24,003 nucleotides of DNA from positions 1-24,003 of the forward strand of contig DASUKN010000104.1 of the NCBI GenBank assembly GCA_036278715.1. Reading direction: 5' to 3'. The stretch is from Udaeobacter sp025935755. Its GTDB lineage: Bacteria; Verrucomicrobiota; Verrucomicrobiia; Chthoniobacterales; UBA10450. This document shows, one piece after another, positions 7,754-15,178 of this stretch. A program made the translations under genes and the position numbers. Position 1 is the first letter of the stretch, and the number at the start of each line of letters is the position of its first letter. Below the pieces are notes generated by a model that searched no databases, was not told the DNA's origin, and saw nothing but the letters and a program-made list of their open reading frames with translations.

Positions 7754-8443
7754 TTAACCCTTCCTGGACAAAACTACGTCGGGCACATCCACCAACCGGC
7801 CATCCGGGGGTGTGCTCCCGTCAATTAATTTTATTTCCTTCCGCGACTTTATCACTTCGTCCACCAACCCGTATGCCTTGGCCTCGTCGGCAGACATATA
7901 ATAATCGCGATCGGAATCAATTCGGACTTGCTCTTCAGATTTGCCGGTGTGCTGTGAGATGATGCGAATGATGCGCTTTTTCAGCTTAAACATGTAGTCG
8001 ACCTGCCGTTCCACATCGCTCGCCTGACCTTGTGCGCCTCCATGCACCTGGTGAATCATGATGTCGGAGTTCGGCAGCGCAAAGCGTTTGCCCTTTGTGC
8101 CTGCACAAAGCAGCACTGCCCCCATGCTCGCTGCCATGCCGATGCAATATGTGACCACATCGCAGGTTAGAAACTGCATCGTATCGTAAATCGCGAGCCC
8201 GGCGGTAACCACCCCGCCCGGTGAGTTAATATAAAGATTGATATCCTTTTTGCCGTCCTCCATTTGCAGGAATAGCAATTGCGCGATCACGAGGTTCGCA
8301 ATGTGATCGTCGATCTGCCCTACAAAAACAATGCGATCCTTCAGCAGCCGTGAATAAATGTCGTAGCTGCGTTCGCCCCGGCCAGTCTGCTCCACGACCA
8401 TCGGCACCAGCACTTGCGAGACATTTTGGTTGGATACGGTCAT
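7754..8443 (-). CDS. clpP: ATP-dependent Clp protease proteolytic subunit ClpP
   Basis: ClpP is the tetradecameric serine peptidase partner of ClpX. The 229-residue protein carries the full triad: S106 in GMAASMGA, H131 in IMIHQVHGG and D180 in DSDRDYYMS, with spacing identical to the E. coli enzyme. The IG-motif region, the INSPGG oxyanion-loop strand and the handle helix (DVERQVDYMFKLKKRI) are all present. Its ATG overlaps the stop of tig as ATGA (8440-8443), so translation is likely coupled. About 20 residues precede the conserved SYDIYSRLLKDRI start; these may be a short propeptide. Confidence 0.98.
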   Translation of the reverse strand: MTVSNQNVSQVLVPMVVEQTGRGERSYDIYSRLLKDRIVFVGQIDDHIANLVIAQLLFLQMEDGKKDINLYINSPGGVVTAGLAIYDTMQFLTCDVVTYCIGMAASMGAVLLCAGTKGKRFALPNSDIMIHQVHGGAQGQASDVERQVDYMFKLKKRIIRIISQHTGKSEEQVRIDSDRDYYMSADEAKAYGLVDEVIKSRKEIKLIDGSTPPDGRLVDVPDVVLSRKG

Positions 8444-9777
8444 GGTTTCTCTTCTTTGACGGTGGGTTCTTTAGTTAATTCGATGCTAACATTCGCCTTT
8501 AGGAAATCAAGAGTCTTGCCCAGCAGAAGCTGCTCCGCGAGATCATCCAAGGCGTTCCGTTGTTGTAATTCCTTGCGCATTTTGTCAGGCGAAATGTCGT
8601 ACCGGGATGCCTCGTGCCTGATGCGCGAATCGAGGTCTTCTTTTTTGACCTCTACGTTTTCGGCTTCCGCGATTCGATGCAGAATGAAATTCGTTTTCAG
8701 CCGGTGCGCAGCCATTCCTGCTGCAGCATCGATCAATTCCTTTTCTTTTTCCTTCAGCATGTCATCGGTGACACCTCGCTCCCGATTCCGTTGAACCAAT
8801 TCGGTGAGCGCTCGACGTGTTTCATTTTGCAGAAGCGCCGGAGGCAGCTCTACATCAATTCGCTCGTGCAAATACTTGAGGATTTGCGCTTCTTTAGCCC
8901 TCTCCACGTCGTGTTCTTTGGCGTGTTCGAGGTCGTGCTCGATCATTTCACGAAGAGCCGCCAGCGTTTTGCCGGGCACGAGCTTGGCTGCGAGCGCATC
9001 GTCAATCGGCGGCAAAACCTTCTCCTTAATCTCGCGCAACGTGACAGCGTAATCGGCCTTTTTGCCTGCGAGTTCCTTCACTGGAAAATCGTTTGGAAAA
9101 GTCACAATAACGAGACGTGCCTCGCCGGGCTTTAGTCCGATCAGCTGCTCGCAAAAATTTGGCAGGAAATTTTCCGGCGCGAGATGTAACCAGAATTTTT
9201 TGCCGCCGTGCAAATTCTTGCTGGCCTGGGGCGCGATCTCGCTGATCGGCTTGCTTTCTATCGAACCTTCGAAATCGAGCACCGCGAAATCGCCCATTTG
9301 TAAAGCGCGCTCCGGCACATCCACAAAGTCGGCGGATTGATCACGCAAACGCTCGATGGCCTCCTCGACGTCTGCTTCCGAAACGTTGGTATCCGGCAAT
9401 TGCACCGGGATCTGCTTGTAATCCGGAAGCTCAAACTCCGGCGCAGTCACTACAGTCGCGCGGAATCGAATCGATTTATCTTCGCCAAACTCAACGTCTT
9501 CGATGTTAGTCAACGAAGCGACCCGCAATTGTTTTTGTTCGACTGCTTCATGGTAGCTTTTCGAAACGAGCTTCTTGGTAACTTCCTCCTGGATTTCTTT
9601 ACGAAATCTTTTGTCGATCACCGCGCGTGGCGCCTTCCCCGGCCGGTATCCCGGTATTTTTGCGAAGCGCGCAAAGCTGTTCGCGATGGAGTCCCACTCC
9701 TTGGTAACCTCGGCAGCTGCCAATTCAATCTGCAGCTTCGAGATGGAACCCGGCTGCTTTTCCACTTCAACCTTCAT
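8440..9777 (-). CDS. tig: Trigger factor (ribosome-associated chaperone and prolyl isomerase)
   Basis: Trigger factor sits at the ribosomal exit tunnel on L23 and shields nascent chains. The 445-residue protein has the three family parts: an N-terminal ribosome-binding domain with signature GYRPGKAP (43-50), a central FKBP-like isomerase domain (about 150-240, containing GDFAVLDFEGSI and FPNDFPVKELAGKKADYAV) and a long helical C-terminal chaperone domain with many charged residues. It overlaps clpP by four bases and heads the tig-clpP-clpX operon. The leader contains a 7-base-pair hairpin ending 15 bases before the ATG. Confidence 0.97.
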   Translation of the reverse strand: MKVEVEKQPGSISKLQIELAAAEVTKEWDSIANSFARFAKIPGYRPGKAPRAVIDKRFRKEIQEEVTKKLVSKSYHEAVEQKQLRVASLTNIEDVEFGEDKSIRFRATVVTAPEFELPDYKQIPVQLPDTNVSEADVEEAIERLRDQSADFVDVPERALQMGDFAVLDFEGSIESKPISEIAPQASKNLHGGKKFWLHLAPENFLPNFCEQLIGLKPGEARLVIVTFPNDFPVKELAGKKADYAVTLREIKEKVLPPIDDALAAKLVPGKTLAALREMIEHDLEHAKEHDVERAKEAQILKYLHERIDVELPPALLQNETRRALTELVQRNRERGVTDDMLKEKEKELIDAAAGMAAHRLKTNFILHRIAEAENVEVKKEDLDSRIRHEASRYDISPDKMRKELQQRNALDDLAEQLLLGKTLDFLKANVSIELTKEPTVKEEKP

Positions 9778-9791
9778 TGTGCGTCACTCTA

Positions 9792-9812
9792 GCGGTGCTC
9801 GGCATGCACCGC
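9792..9812 (-). promoter_or_regulatory. Perfect 7-bp hairpin in the tig leader
   Basis: GCGGTGC and GCACCGC flank a seven-base loop. The hairpin ends 15 bases upstream of the tig ATG. No T-run follows on the minus strand, so it is not a standard terminator; it could affect tig translation or mRNA stability. A second, weaker stem with one bulge lies at 9822-9837, closer to the end of the NTF2-like gene, followed by TTTT a few bases on (minus strand), and may be that gene's terminator. Confidence 0.4.
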
Positions 9813-9854
9813 AAAAGTACGCCCGCCATCGGCAGGGACCCAGTCGTGCGCCGA

Positions 9855-10223
9855 TCACTTCTTCGGAAACCGGGTGAGATGCGTCAGGACGCATCGCCAG
9901 GAGCCATCGCGCTTCACCAAAACATCCGTGGCGCGCTCCCGCGTGCTGAATTCTTGCCCCATGAATTTCCCCTTGGTGCTGGTTATCCCGGTTACCACCG
10001 CGCTATCTCCGTAGATTCGCACCCGGAAATCTTCGGATTCCATCCTGTCATGCGTTAAGGCGCCCGATTTGATCACCTCGAAAAAACGCGTCCGATCAAT
10101 TATTTCTCCGTTGGGGTCAATGATGACCCAGTCATCTGTAACAACTCGTCCGAGTGCCTCGACATCGTTCTTCAAAATTGCCTCCGCGAATACCTGTTCG
10201 AGTTTCAGAAGTTCTTGTTCCAT
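9855..10223 (-). CDS. SnoaL/DUF4440-like NTF2-fold protein
   Basis: A 122-residue protein with the pattern of the DUF4440/NTF2-like superfamily: an opening helix (LLKLEQVFAEAILKNDVEAL), then VVTDDWVIIDPNGEIIDR, a middle RVRIYGDSAVVTGI strand and a final RDGSWRCVLTHLTRF strand. Such proteins range from isomerases to ligand-binding proteins; the substrate here is unknown. I chose the ATG at 10221-10223 (MEQELLKLEQ). The frame stays open upstream to 10334, but those 37 codons read through a REP-like repeat (GQAHRLPNANRSG) and are not part of the fold. It sits between hutI and tig on the same strand; a role in histidine breakdown is not implied. Confidence 0.85.
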   Translation of the reverse strand: MEQELLKLEQVFAEAILKNDVEALGRVVTDDWVIIDPNGEIIDRTRFFEVIKSGALTHDRMESEDFRVRIYGDSAVVTGITSTKGKFMGQEFSTRERATDVLVKRDGSWRCVLTHLTRFPKK

Positions 10224-10280
10224 CTGACTGCGTACACGCGATATAAAATCAGAGCAAGGTATCGATTGAGTCCGAATTGC

Positions 10281-10331
10281 AGGGCATCCGCTCCTGTTAG
10301 CGTTCGGCAGGCGATGCGCCTGTCCTACAAT
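10281..10331. repeat. REP-like palindromic repeat at the 3' end of hutI
   Basis: A short element ending in CAGGCG-ATG-CGCCTG (10308-10322, 6-bp stem) followed by TCCTACAAT and reaching the hutI stop codon. On the minus strand it begins TTGTAGGACAGGCGCATCGC. I recall close relatives of this sequence as interspersed repeats in soil-bacterial genomes; that is memory, not a search result. It probably forms a hairpin in the hutI 3' untranslated region. Confidence 0.55.
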
Positions 10332-11650
10332 CAAAGAGCGCGCTCTCCACGAACGTAGACCGCCTCTGTCTGCGGCATTCCAAACCAGTACGCCAACTCA
10401 CGGTAATCCTGGCAATCGAAGATCGCGAAGTTGGCAAGTTTACCCCGCTCGAGAGAGCCAATCTTGTCGCCCCGATTGAGGCTGTATGCTGCGTTCAGAG
10501 TTGACGCAGTAATCGCTTCCGCAGGCGACATTTTCATCTGCGTGCACGCAAGCGACAGAATCATCGGCATGCTGGTCGTCGGCGATGATCCCGGATTGAA
10601 ATCGGTCGCCAGCACGACCGCGAGCCCAGCCTCGATCATGTCACGTGCCCGGGGGTAGCGGTTCGATCCGAGCGCGTAAACCGAACCCGGCAATAAAACA
10701 GGCTGCACGTTCGCCTTCCTCAAAGCAGCGATCCCATCCTCGTCCGTTTGCTCCAGGTGATCCGCAGTGGTCGCATCTACCTCCGCCATCAACTTCGCAC
10801 CGCCGGAATTTGTCAGTTGATCAACGTGCCCGCGCAGATTGAGTCCGAGTTTTTTCGCTTCACATAAGATTTTGCGCGACTGATCTATATTGAAATAACC
10901 GCGTTCACAAAAAACATCGCAAAACTCGGCTAATTTTTCCGCAGTCACCCGCGGCAACATTTCGGTGATGATCAGTTCGATATATTCTTCCGGCGCGACC
11001 TCCCGCGGAACAGCATGTGCCCCAAGAAAGGTCGGCACGATTTCCAACGCCGTCTCGCGATCGAGCCGGTCGAGCCCAATTGCCTGTTTCGATGCTATAC
11101 GTGAATCACGTATAGTATCAGCAGCGCTACCGGACGCGGGCGCAGTGAGCTGGCGAATGACACGCAAAATCCTCAATTCATCTTCAACGGTCAATCCATA
11201 GCCCGATTTCGCTTCGACCGTAGTAGTCCCGCAACGCAGGAACCAGTTTGCATGCATTTTTACCTGCGCGAGAAGATCGGATTCACTCGCGGCACGGGTT
11301 TTTCCAACGGTTGACCAAATCCCGCCGCCTGCTTTCGCAATCTGCTCGTACATTTCGCCTCGCGACCGCCGTTCGAAGTCATCGAGCCGATTTCCCGCAA
11401 AGACCAAATGCGTATGCGCATCGACGAATCCCGGCATCACAACCCGGCCGCGTGCGTCGACGATTTCCGCGTCGCCAACATTCTTTTCGATTTCATCGCT
11501 GGGACCGATCTTCTCAATCTTCCCGTCGCGGATGAGCATTCCCCCATTACGAATGATTCCGAGCGACGACAACTCTATTCCGACGCGCGGGCGCTTTGGT
11601 CCGCTCAGCGTGACGAGTTGCGAAGCGTGCAGGACGGCGAGTGAACTCAT
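10331..11650 (-). CDS. hutI: Imidazolonepropionase HutI
   Basis: HutI is the third enzyme of histidine degradation: it opens imidazolone-5-propionate to N-formimino-L-glutamate. The 439-residue protein is an amidohydrolase-fold metalloenzyme with metal ligands H79 and H81 in VDAHTHLVFAG. Other family marks are AKSGYGLT, EIVPTFLGAHAVP, the RGHVDQL metal/substrate histidine and the ATDFNPGSSPT aspartate. Compared with the family norm, about 25-28 residues are inserted between RVIRQL (about 168) and ETALEIVPTFLGAH (about 199); this stretch contains a near-perfect palindrome at 11091-11119. All catalytic residues are outside the insert, so the enzyme is probably active. It is the last hut gene in the cluster, 147 bases after ftcD. 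Confidence 0.96.
   Translation of the reverse strand: MSSLAVLHASQLVTLSGPKRPRVGIELSSLGIIRNGGMLIRDGKIEKIGPSDEIEKNVGDAEIVDARGRVVMPGFVDAHTHLVFAGNRLDDFERRSRGEMYEQIAKAGGGIWSTVGKTRAASESDLLAQVKMHANWFLRCGTTTVEAKSGYGLTVEDELRILRVIRQLTAPASGSAADTIRDSRIASKQAIGLDRLDRETALEIVPTFLGAHAVPREVAPEEYIELIITEMLPRVTAEKLAEFCDVFCERGYFNIDQSRKILCEAKKLGLNLRGHVDQLTNSGGAKLMAEVDATTADHLEQTDEDGIAALRKANVQPVLLPGSVYALGSNRYPRARDMIEAGLAVVLATDFNPGSSPTTSMPMILSLACTQMKMSPAEAITASTLNAAYSLNRGDKIGSLERGKLANFAIFDCQDYRELAYWFGMPQTEAVYVRGERAL
11091..11119. repeat. Near-perfect 29-bp palindrome inside hutI
   Basis: Two 14-base arms around a single central base, with one mismatched pair; the core CTATACGTGA-TCACGTATAG is perfect. It encodes DTIRDSRIAS (residues 178-187) in a stretch absent from typical HutI. 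This looks like a small palindromic element inserted without breaking the frame. Confidence 0.7.
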
Positions 11651-11688
11651 TGTTCCCTACTCTTCGGCGCGGCTACATCAAAGGGCAT

Positions 11689-11772
11689 TGTCATTCTGAC
11701 AAAAGCGAAGAATCTCTGATTATTTCTCCAGAATCCCGATACCAGAGATGTTTCGCTTCGCTCAACATGACA
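11689..11772. repeat. Dispersed inverted repeat, copy 3 (opposite orientation)
   Basis: The left end TGTCATTCTGAC...AGCGAAGAATCTCTGA (11689-) and right end AGAGATGTTTCGCTTCGCTC...ATGACA (to 11772) are the arms of copy 2 in swapped order. The arms pair over roughly 30 bases with mismatches around a centre of about 25 bases. It lies between the stop of ftcD and the start of hutI, so on the polycistronic mRNA it would form a hairpin inside the hut operon. Confidence 0.85.
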
Positions 11773-11797
11773 GCGCCCGGCAGGATGGTTCGGTTTT

Positions 11798-13486
11798 CTA
11801 GCCAAGTTTGCGGTTTACCACTCTAATGATCTTCCTGAACAGGGCCTCTGAATCCTCGCTGACTTTCTGAACACGTTTCTGCAGGCGTCTCCTGAATTTC
11901 GCATCTTTCAGTTGACCAAGATTGATCCGCACATTCATCGCTGCGCCTTGTATGCACGCGCGCGTGGCCAACGCTCCGACTCCGACGTCTGATACCGAGG
12001 CGGGATTGCCATTGCTCGCCATCTCCGACAGCAGTTGATAGGATTTGGAGGCAGTCCCCATCACTCTTAGGGGCACCTCGGCTGCATATTTTGTCGCCTC
12101 CTCAATCGCCTTCGCGCGCGCTACCTTTTCTTCCGGCGAATTTTTCGCCAATGCAAATGCATCCATCACCTTGTTGAACGCTTTGGTGTCTTCGTCTACG
12201 AGCAATAACAGTTCGTCTTTGAGTTGCTGCGCTTTTATCGCCCAATGGCTGAAATACTCGAGCTTGTCATCCCAACCGCGTTTCGCGGCGGAAAGATTCG
12301 CCACCATTCCGCCTAACGACCCACCTAGCGCTCCCATCAGCGCCGCGACGGAACCGCCACCAGGCGCAGGCGAATCCCTCAATGTTTCATTGCAAAAATC
12401 CCGCACATCCAGTTTTACCAGGGACGCCTGCGGCTGAGCGGATTCAATTTTCAACTCGATGACCTTTTCTGCCGGCACAAACGGCTTCAGTTCGCTCAAA
12501 CCCATCGAACGAATGGCGATGTCGATGAGTTCTTCGTCCGCTACGCCCTCTGAGCATCGTTGTTTTTTTAGGAAATATCGGCCCGCATCGAGCAGGGATT
12601 TTTTCGGCACCATGCCGACGATCTCGGAACCGGTCGCGCGCAATCCGCGGTTTGCAGCCGACTCGGCGCACGCGTCGAATGCTGCGTGCAGCGGGGTCTC
12701 CTCAATGTTTGTGAGATTCATCGATACCTGTGCGATGCCGTATTCCTTCACGAACCAGCCGATTCCTTTCACGTGTTTCAACATGCCGGGAATGCGGACC
12801 GGCTCGCCATTCGGATCCAACACTGGCTTCCCGGACGGTGTGCCGTCCTGAGTCTTCACTCTCCCCTGCTCTCGCACATCAAACGCCACCGCGTTCGCAC
12901 GCCGGACAGATTTCGTGTTCAAATTCACATTGTAAGCGATCAGAAAATCGCGAACGCCAATCACAGTGCCGCCGGATTTCTCGTTGAATACCGCAGGTCC
13001 AAAATCGGGTTTCCACTCCGGTTGCTTTATCTTTTCAAAAAATCCTTCGTATTCGCCGGCGCGAATCACAGCAAGATTTGCACGCGATTTATTCCTGGCG
13101 GCTCTTTCATAAAGATATACTGGGATTTTCAATTCCTCGCCGACGCGCTTGCCCAGCCGTTTTGCACATTCGATCGCTTCCTCCCAACTGACGTTGCTCA
13201 CTGGAATAAACGGGCAAACGTCGGTTGCTCCCATGCGCGGATGCGCGCCTTTCTGCTTCCGCATGTCGATTAATTCCGCCGCTTTTTTTATCCCGCGAAA
13301 CGCCGCCTCGACGGTCGCGTCCAAATCACCGACAAACGTCACCACTGTCCGGTTCGTGCTCGCGCCGGGATCAACATCGAGCAACGACACGCCATCAACC
13401 GATTGAATTGCATCGGTAATCTGCCGAATCACATTTTGGTCGCGGCCCTCGGAAAAATTCGGTACACACTCGATCAATTGTTTCAT
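11798..13486 (-). CDS. ftcD: Fused glutamate formimidoyltransferase / formimidotetrahydrofolate cyclodeaminase
   Basis: This bifunctional enzyme transfers the formimino group from formiminoglutamate to tetrahydrofolate, releasing glutamate, and then cyclises it to 5,10-methenyl-THF with loss of ammonia. Residues 1 to about 325 are the transferase, with VPNFSEGRD at the start and catalytic H82 in KGAHPRMGATDVCPFIP. Residues from about 350 are the cyclodeaminase, opening FCNETLRDSPAPGGGSVAAL. The 562-residue length matches vertebrate FTCD. Bacteria often have only one half or use HutG or HutF instead, so the fusion defines the pathway variant here. It lies 24 bases after hutU; no clear ribosome-binding site precedes its ATG. 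Confidence 0.96.
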   Translation of the reverse strand: MKQLIECVPNFSEGRDQNVIRQITDAIQSVDGVSLLDVDPGASTNRTVVTFVGDLDATVEAAFRGIKKAAELIDMRKQKGAHPRMGATDVCPFIPVSNVSWEEAIECAKRLGKRVGEELKIPVYLYERAARNKSRANLAVIRAGEYEGFFEKIKQPEWKPDFGPAVFNEKSGGTVIGVRDFLIAYNVNLNTKSVRRANAVAFDVREQGRVKTQDGTPSGKPVLDPNGEPVRIPGMLKHVKGIGWFVKEYGIAQVSMNLTNIEETPLHAAFDACAESAANRGLRATGSEIVGMVPKKSLLDAGRYFLKKQRCSEGVADEELIDIAIRSMGLSELKPFVPAEKVIELKIESAQPQASLVKLDVRDFCNETLRDSPAPGGGSVAALMGALGGSLGGMVANLSAAKRGWDDKLEYFSHWAIKAQQLKDELLLLVDEDTKAFNKVMDAFALAKNSPEEKVARAKAIEEATKYAAEVPLRVMGTASKSYQLLSEMASNGNPASVSDVGVGALATRACIQGAAMNVRINLGQLKDAKFRRRLQKRVQKVSEDSEALFRKIIRVVNRKLG

Positions 13487-13510
13487 GAGTAAGGTTGGCT
13501 TGTTAAACCG

Positions 13511-15178
13511 TTAATCGCGCGGCTGCGGCTTCATCGGAATATCGATGTGATGTTCCTGGGCGAATTCGATGGCACGAGAGTAGCCCGCATCGACGTGGCG
13601 AAGAATGCCCATGCCGGGATCACTGGTAAGAACGCGCTCCAGGCGGCGCTTGGAATTTTCGCTGCCATCGGCCACGACCACCATTCCGGCGTGCTGCGAA
13701 AAACCGATGCCTACACCGCCGCCATTGTGGATCGATACCCATGATGCGCCTGCTGCTGTATTCACAAGCGCATTAAGCAACGGCCAGTCCGCGATGGCGT
13801 CGCTGTCGTCGAGCATGCCTTCCGTCTCACGATTCGGCGATGCGACCGAGCCGGTGTCGAGATGATCGCGGCCAATCACTATCGGCGCTTTGATTTCGCC
13901 GCTCTTCACCAGTTCGTTAATCGCCACACCAAACTCCGCGCGTTCACCGTAGCCCAACCAGCAAATTCGCGCAGGCAATCCCTGGTAATGAATTCGCTCC
14001 TTCGCCAGCTTCATCCAGCGCGCCAGCGTTTGGTTTTTGGGAAATAACTCCAGCGCGAGTTTGTCGGTGCGGGCGATATCAGCTGGATCGCCACTCAATG
14101 CAACCCATCGAAACGGGCCGCGGCCTTCGCAAAACAGGGGACGGATGTATTCGGGAACAAACCCGGGAATGTCGAATGCGTTTTTCACTCCAGCCTTCTG
14201 CGCCTGAGCCCGGATATTATTGCCGTAATCGAAAGTCACAGCGCCCTTGTTTTGCAAAGAGAGCATGGCTTCGACGTGCACCGCCATCGATTGCATGGCG
14301 CGCTCAATATACGCATCCGGATCTTTCCTTCGTAACGCCAGCGCGTCTTCGAGGGACATTCCGTTAGGCACGTAGCCGTTCAATGCATCGTGCGCACTGG
14401 TTTGATCAGTCAACACGTCGGGCACGAAGTCGCGTTTCACGATCTCGGGAAGCACATCGGCGCAATTGCCGACCAACCCGACGGAAATCGATTTTCGATC
14501 TGTTCGCGCCCGATCAATCAGTTTAAGCGCTTCATCGAGCGACCAGGCGATCTTATCGCAATAGCCACTTTTCAATCGCTTCTCGATCCGCGCGGCATCA
14601 ACGTCGATGCCGAGGAAAAGAGCGCCGTTCATCGTCGCGGCAAGCGGCTGTGCGCCACCCATGCCGCCCAGCCCGCCGGTTAAAACAAATTTTCCGTCCA
14701 GCGGCCCTCCAAAATGTTTCCGGCCGGCGGCAGCAAAAGTTTCAAAGGTACCCTGGACGATCCCCTGGCTGCCGATGTAAATCCATGAACCGGCAGTCAT
14801 TTGCCCGTACATCGTCAATCCCATCCGTTCCAGGCGATTGAACTCGGGATAATTATTCCACTGACCGACAAGGTTCGAGTTGGCGATCAGAACCCGCGGT
14901 GCCTCATCATGCGTACGGAATTTCCCCACCGGTTTTCCCGATTGAACGAGAAGCGTTTCGTCGTTTTCGAGATTGCCTAACGAGCGGACGATCGCATCGA
15001 AAGCTTCCCAGCTTCTCGCTGCGCGGCCTGTTCCACCGTAAACAACCAGTTGATCGGGATTTTCCGCGACATCTGGATCGAGATTGTTCATCAACATCCG
15101 CATTGCTGCTTCCTGGTGCCAGCCCTTACACGTGCGCTCACTGCCACGTGGCGCGTGAATAATTCGCTTCCCACTCAT
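13511..15178 (-). CDS. hutU: Urocanate hydratase HutU
   Basis: HutU adds water to urocanate to give 4-imidazolone-5-propionate, using tightly bound NAD as an electrophile. The 555-residue length is typical. Diagnostic segments are the N-terminal VVYGGTGRAARSWEAF, the NAD-binding GGLGGMGGAQPLA and GLVGNCADVLPE, the FCEGRGPFRW region with its conserved cysteine, ICWLGYGER, and HNGGGVGIG near the end. The ATG overlaps the hutH stop as ATGA (15175-15178), so the two are translationally coupled. It is the second gene of the cluster. Confidence 0.98.
   Translation of the reverse strand: MSGKRIIHAPRGSERTCKGWHQEAAMRMLMNNLDPDVAENPDQLVVYGGTGRAARSWEAFDAIVRSLGNLENDETLLVQSGKPVGKFRTHDEAPRVLIANSNLVGQWNNYPEFNRLERMGLTMYGQMTAGSWIYIGSQGIVQGTFETFAAAGRKHFGGPLDGKFVLTGGLGGMGGAQPLAATMNGALFLGIDVDAARIEKRLKSGYCDKIAWSLDEALKLIDRARTDRKSISVGLVGNCADVLPEIVKRDFVPDVLTDQTSAHDALNGYVPNGMSLEDALALRRKDPDAYIERAMQSMAVHVEAMLSLQNKGAVTFDYGNNIRAQAQKAGVKNAFDIPGFVPEYIRPLFCEGRGPFRWVALSGDPADIARTDKLALELFPKNQTLARWMKLAKERIHYQGLPARICWLGYGERAEFGVAINELVKSGEIKAPIVIGRDHLDTGSVASPNRETEGMLDDSDAIADWPLLNALVNTAAGASWVSIHNGGGVGIGFSQHAGMVVVADGSENSKRRLERVLTSDPGMGILRHVDAGYSRAIEFAQEHHIDIPMKPQPRD

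Noticed and set aside
4991..11772. CRISPR-like spacing of repeated sequences
   Set aside because: The three copies are thousands of bases apart, are inverted repeats rather than direct repeats with spacers, and no cas gene is present.
12686..13273. A 195-codon plus-strand open frame opposite ftcD
   Set aside because: It is a shadow of the conserved FTCD transferase domain and has no domain of its own.
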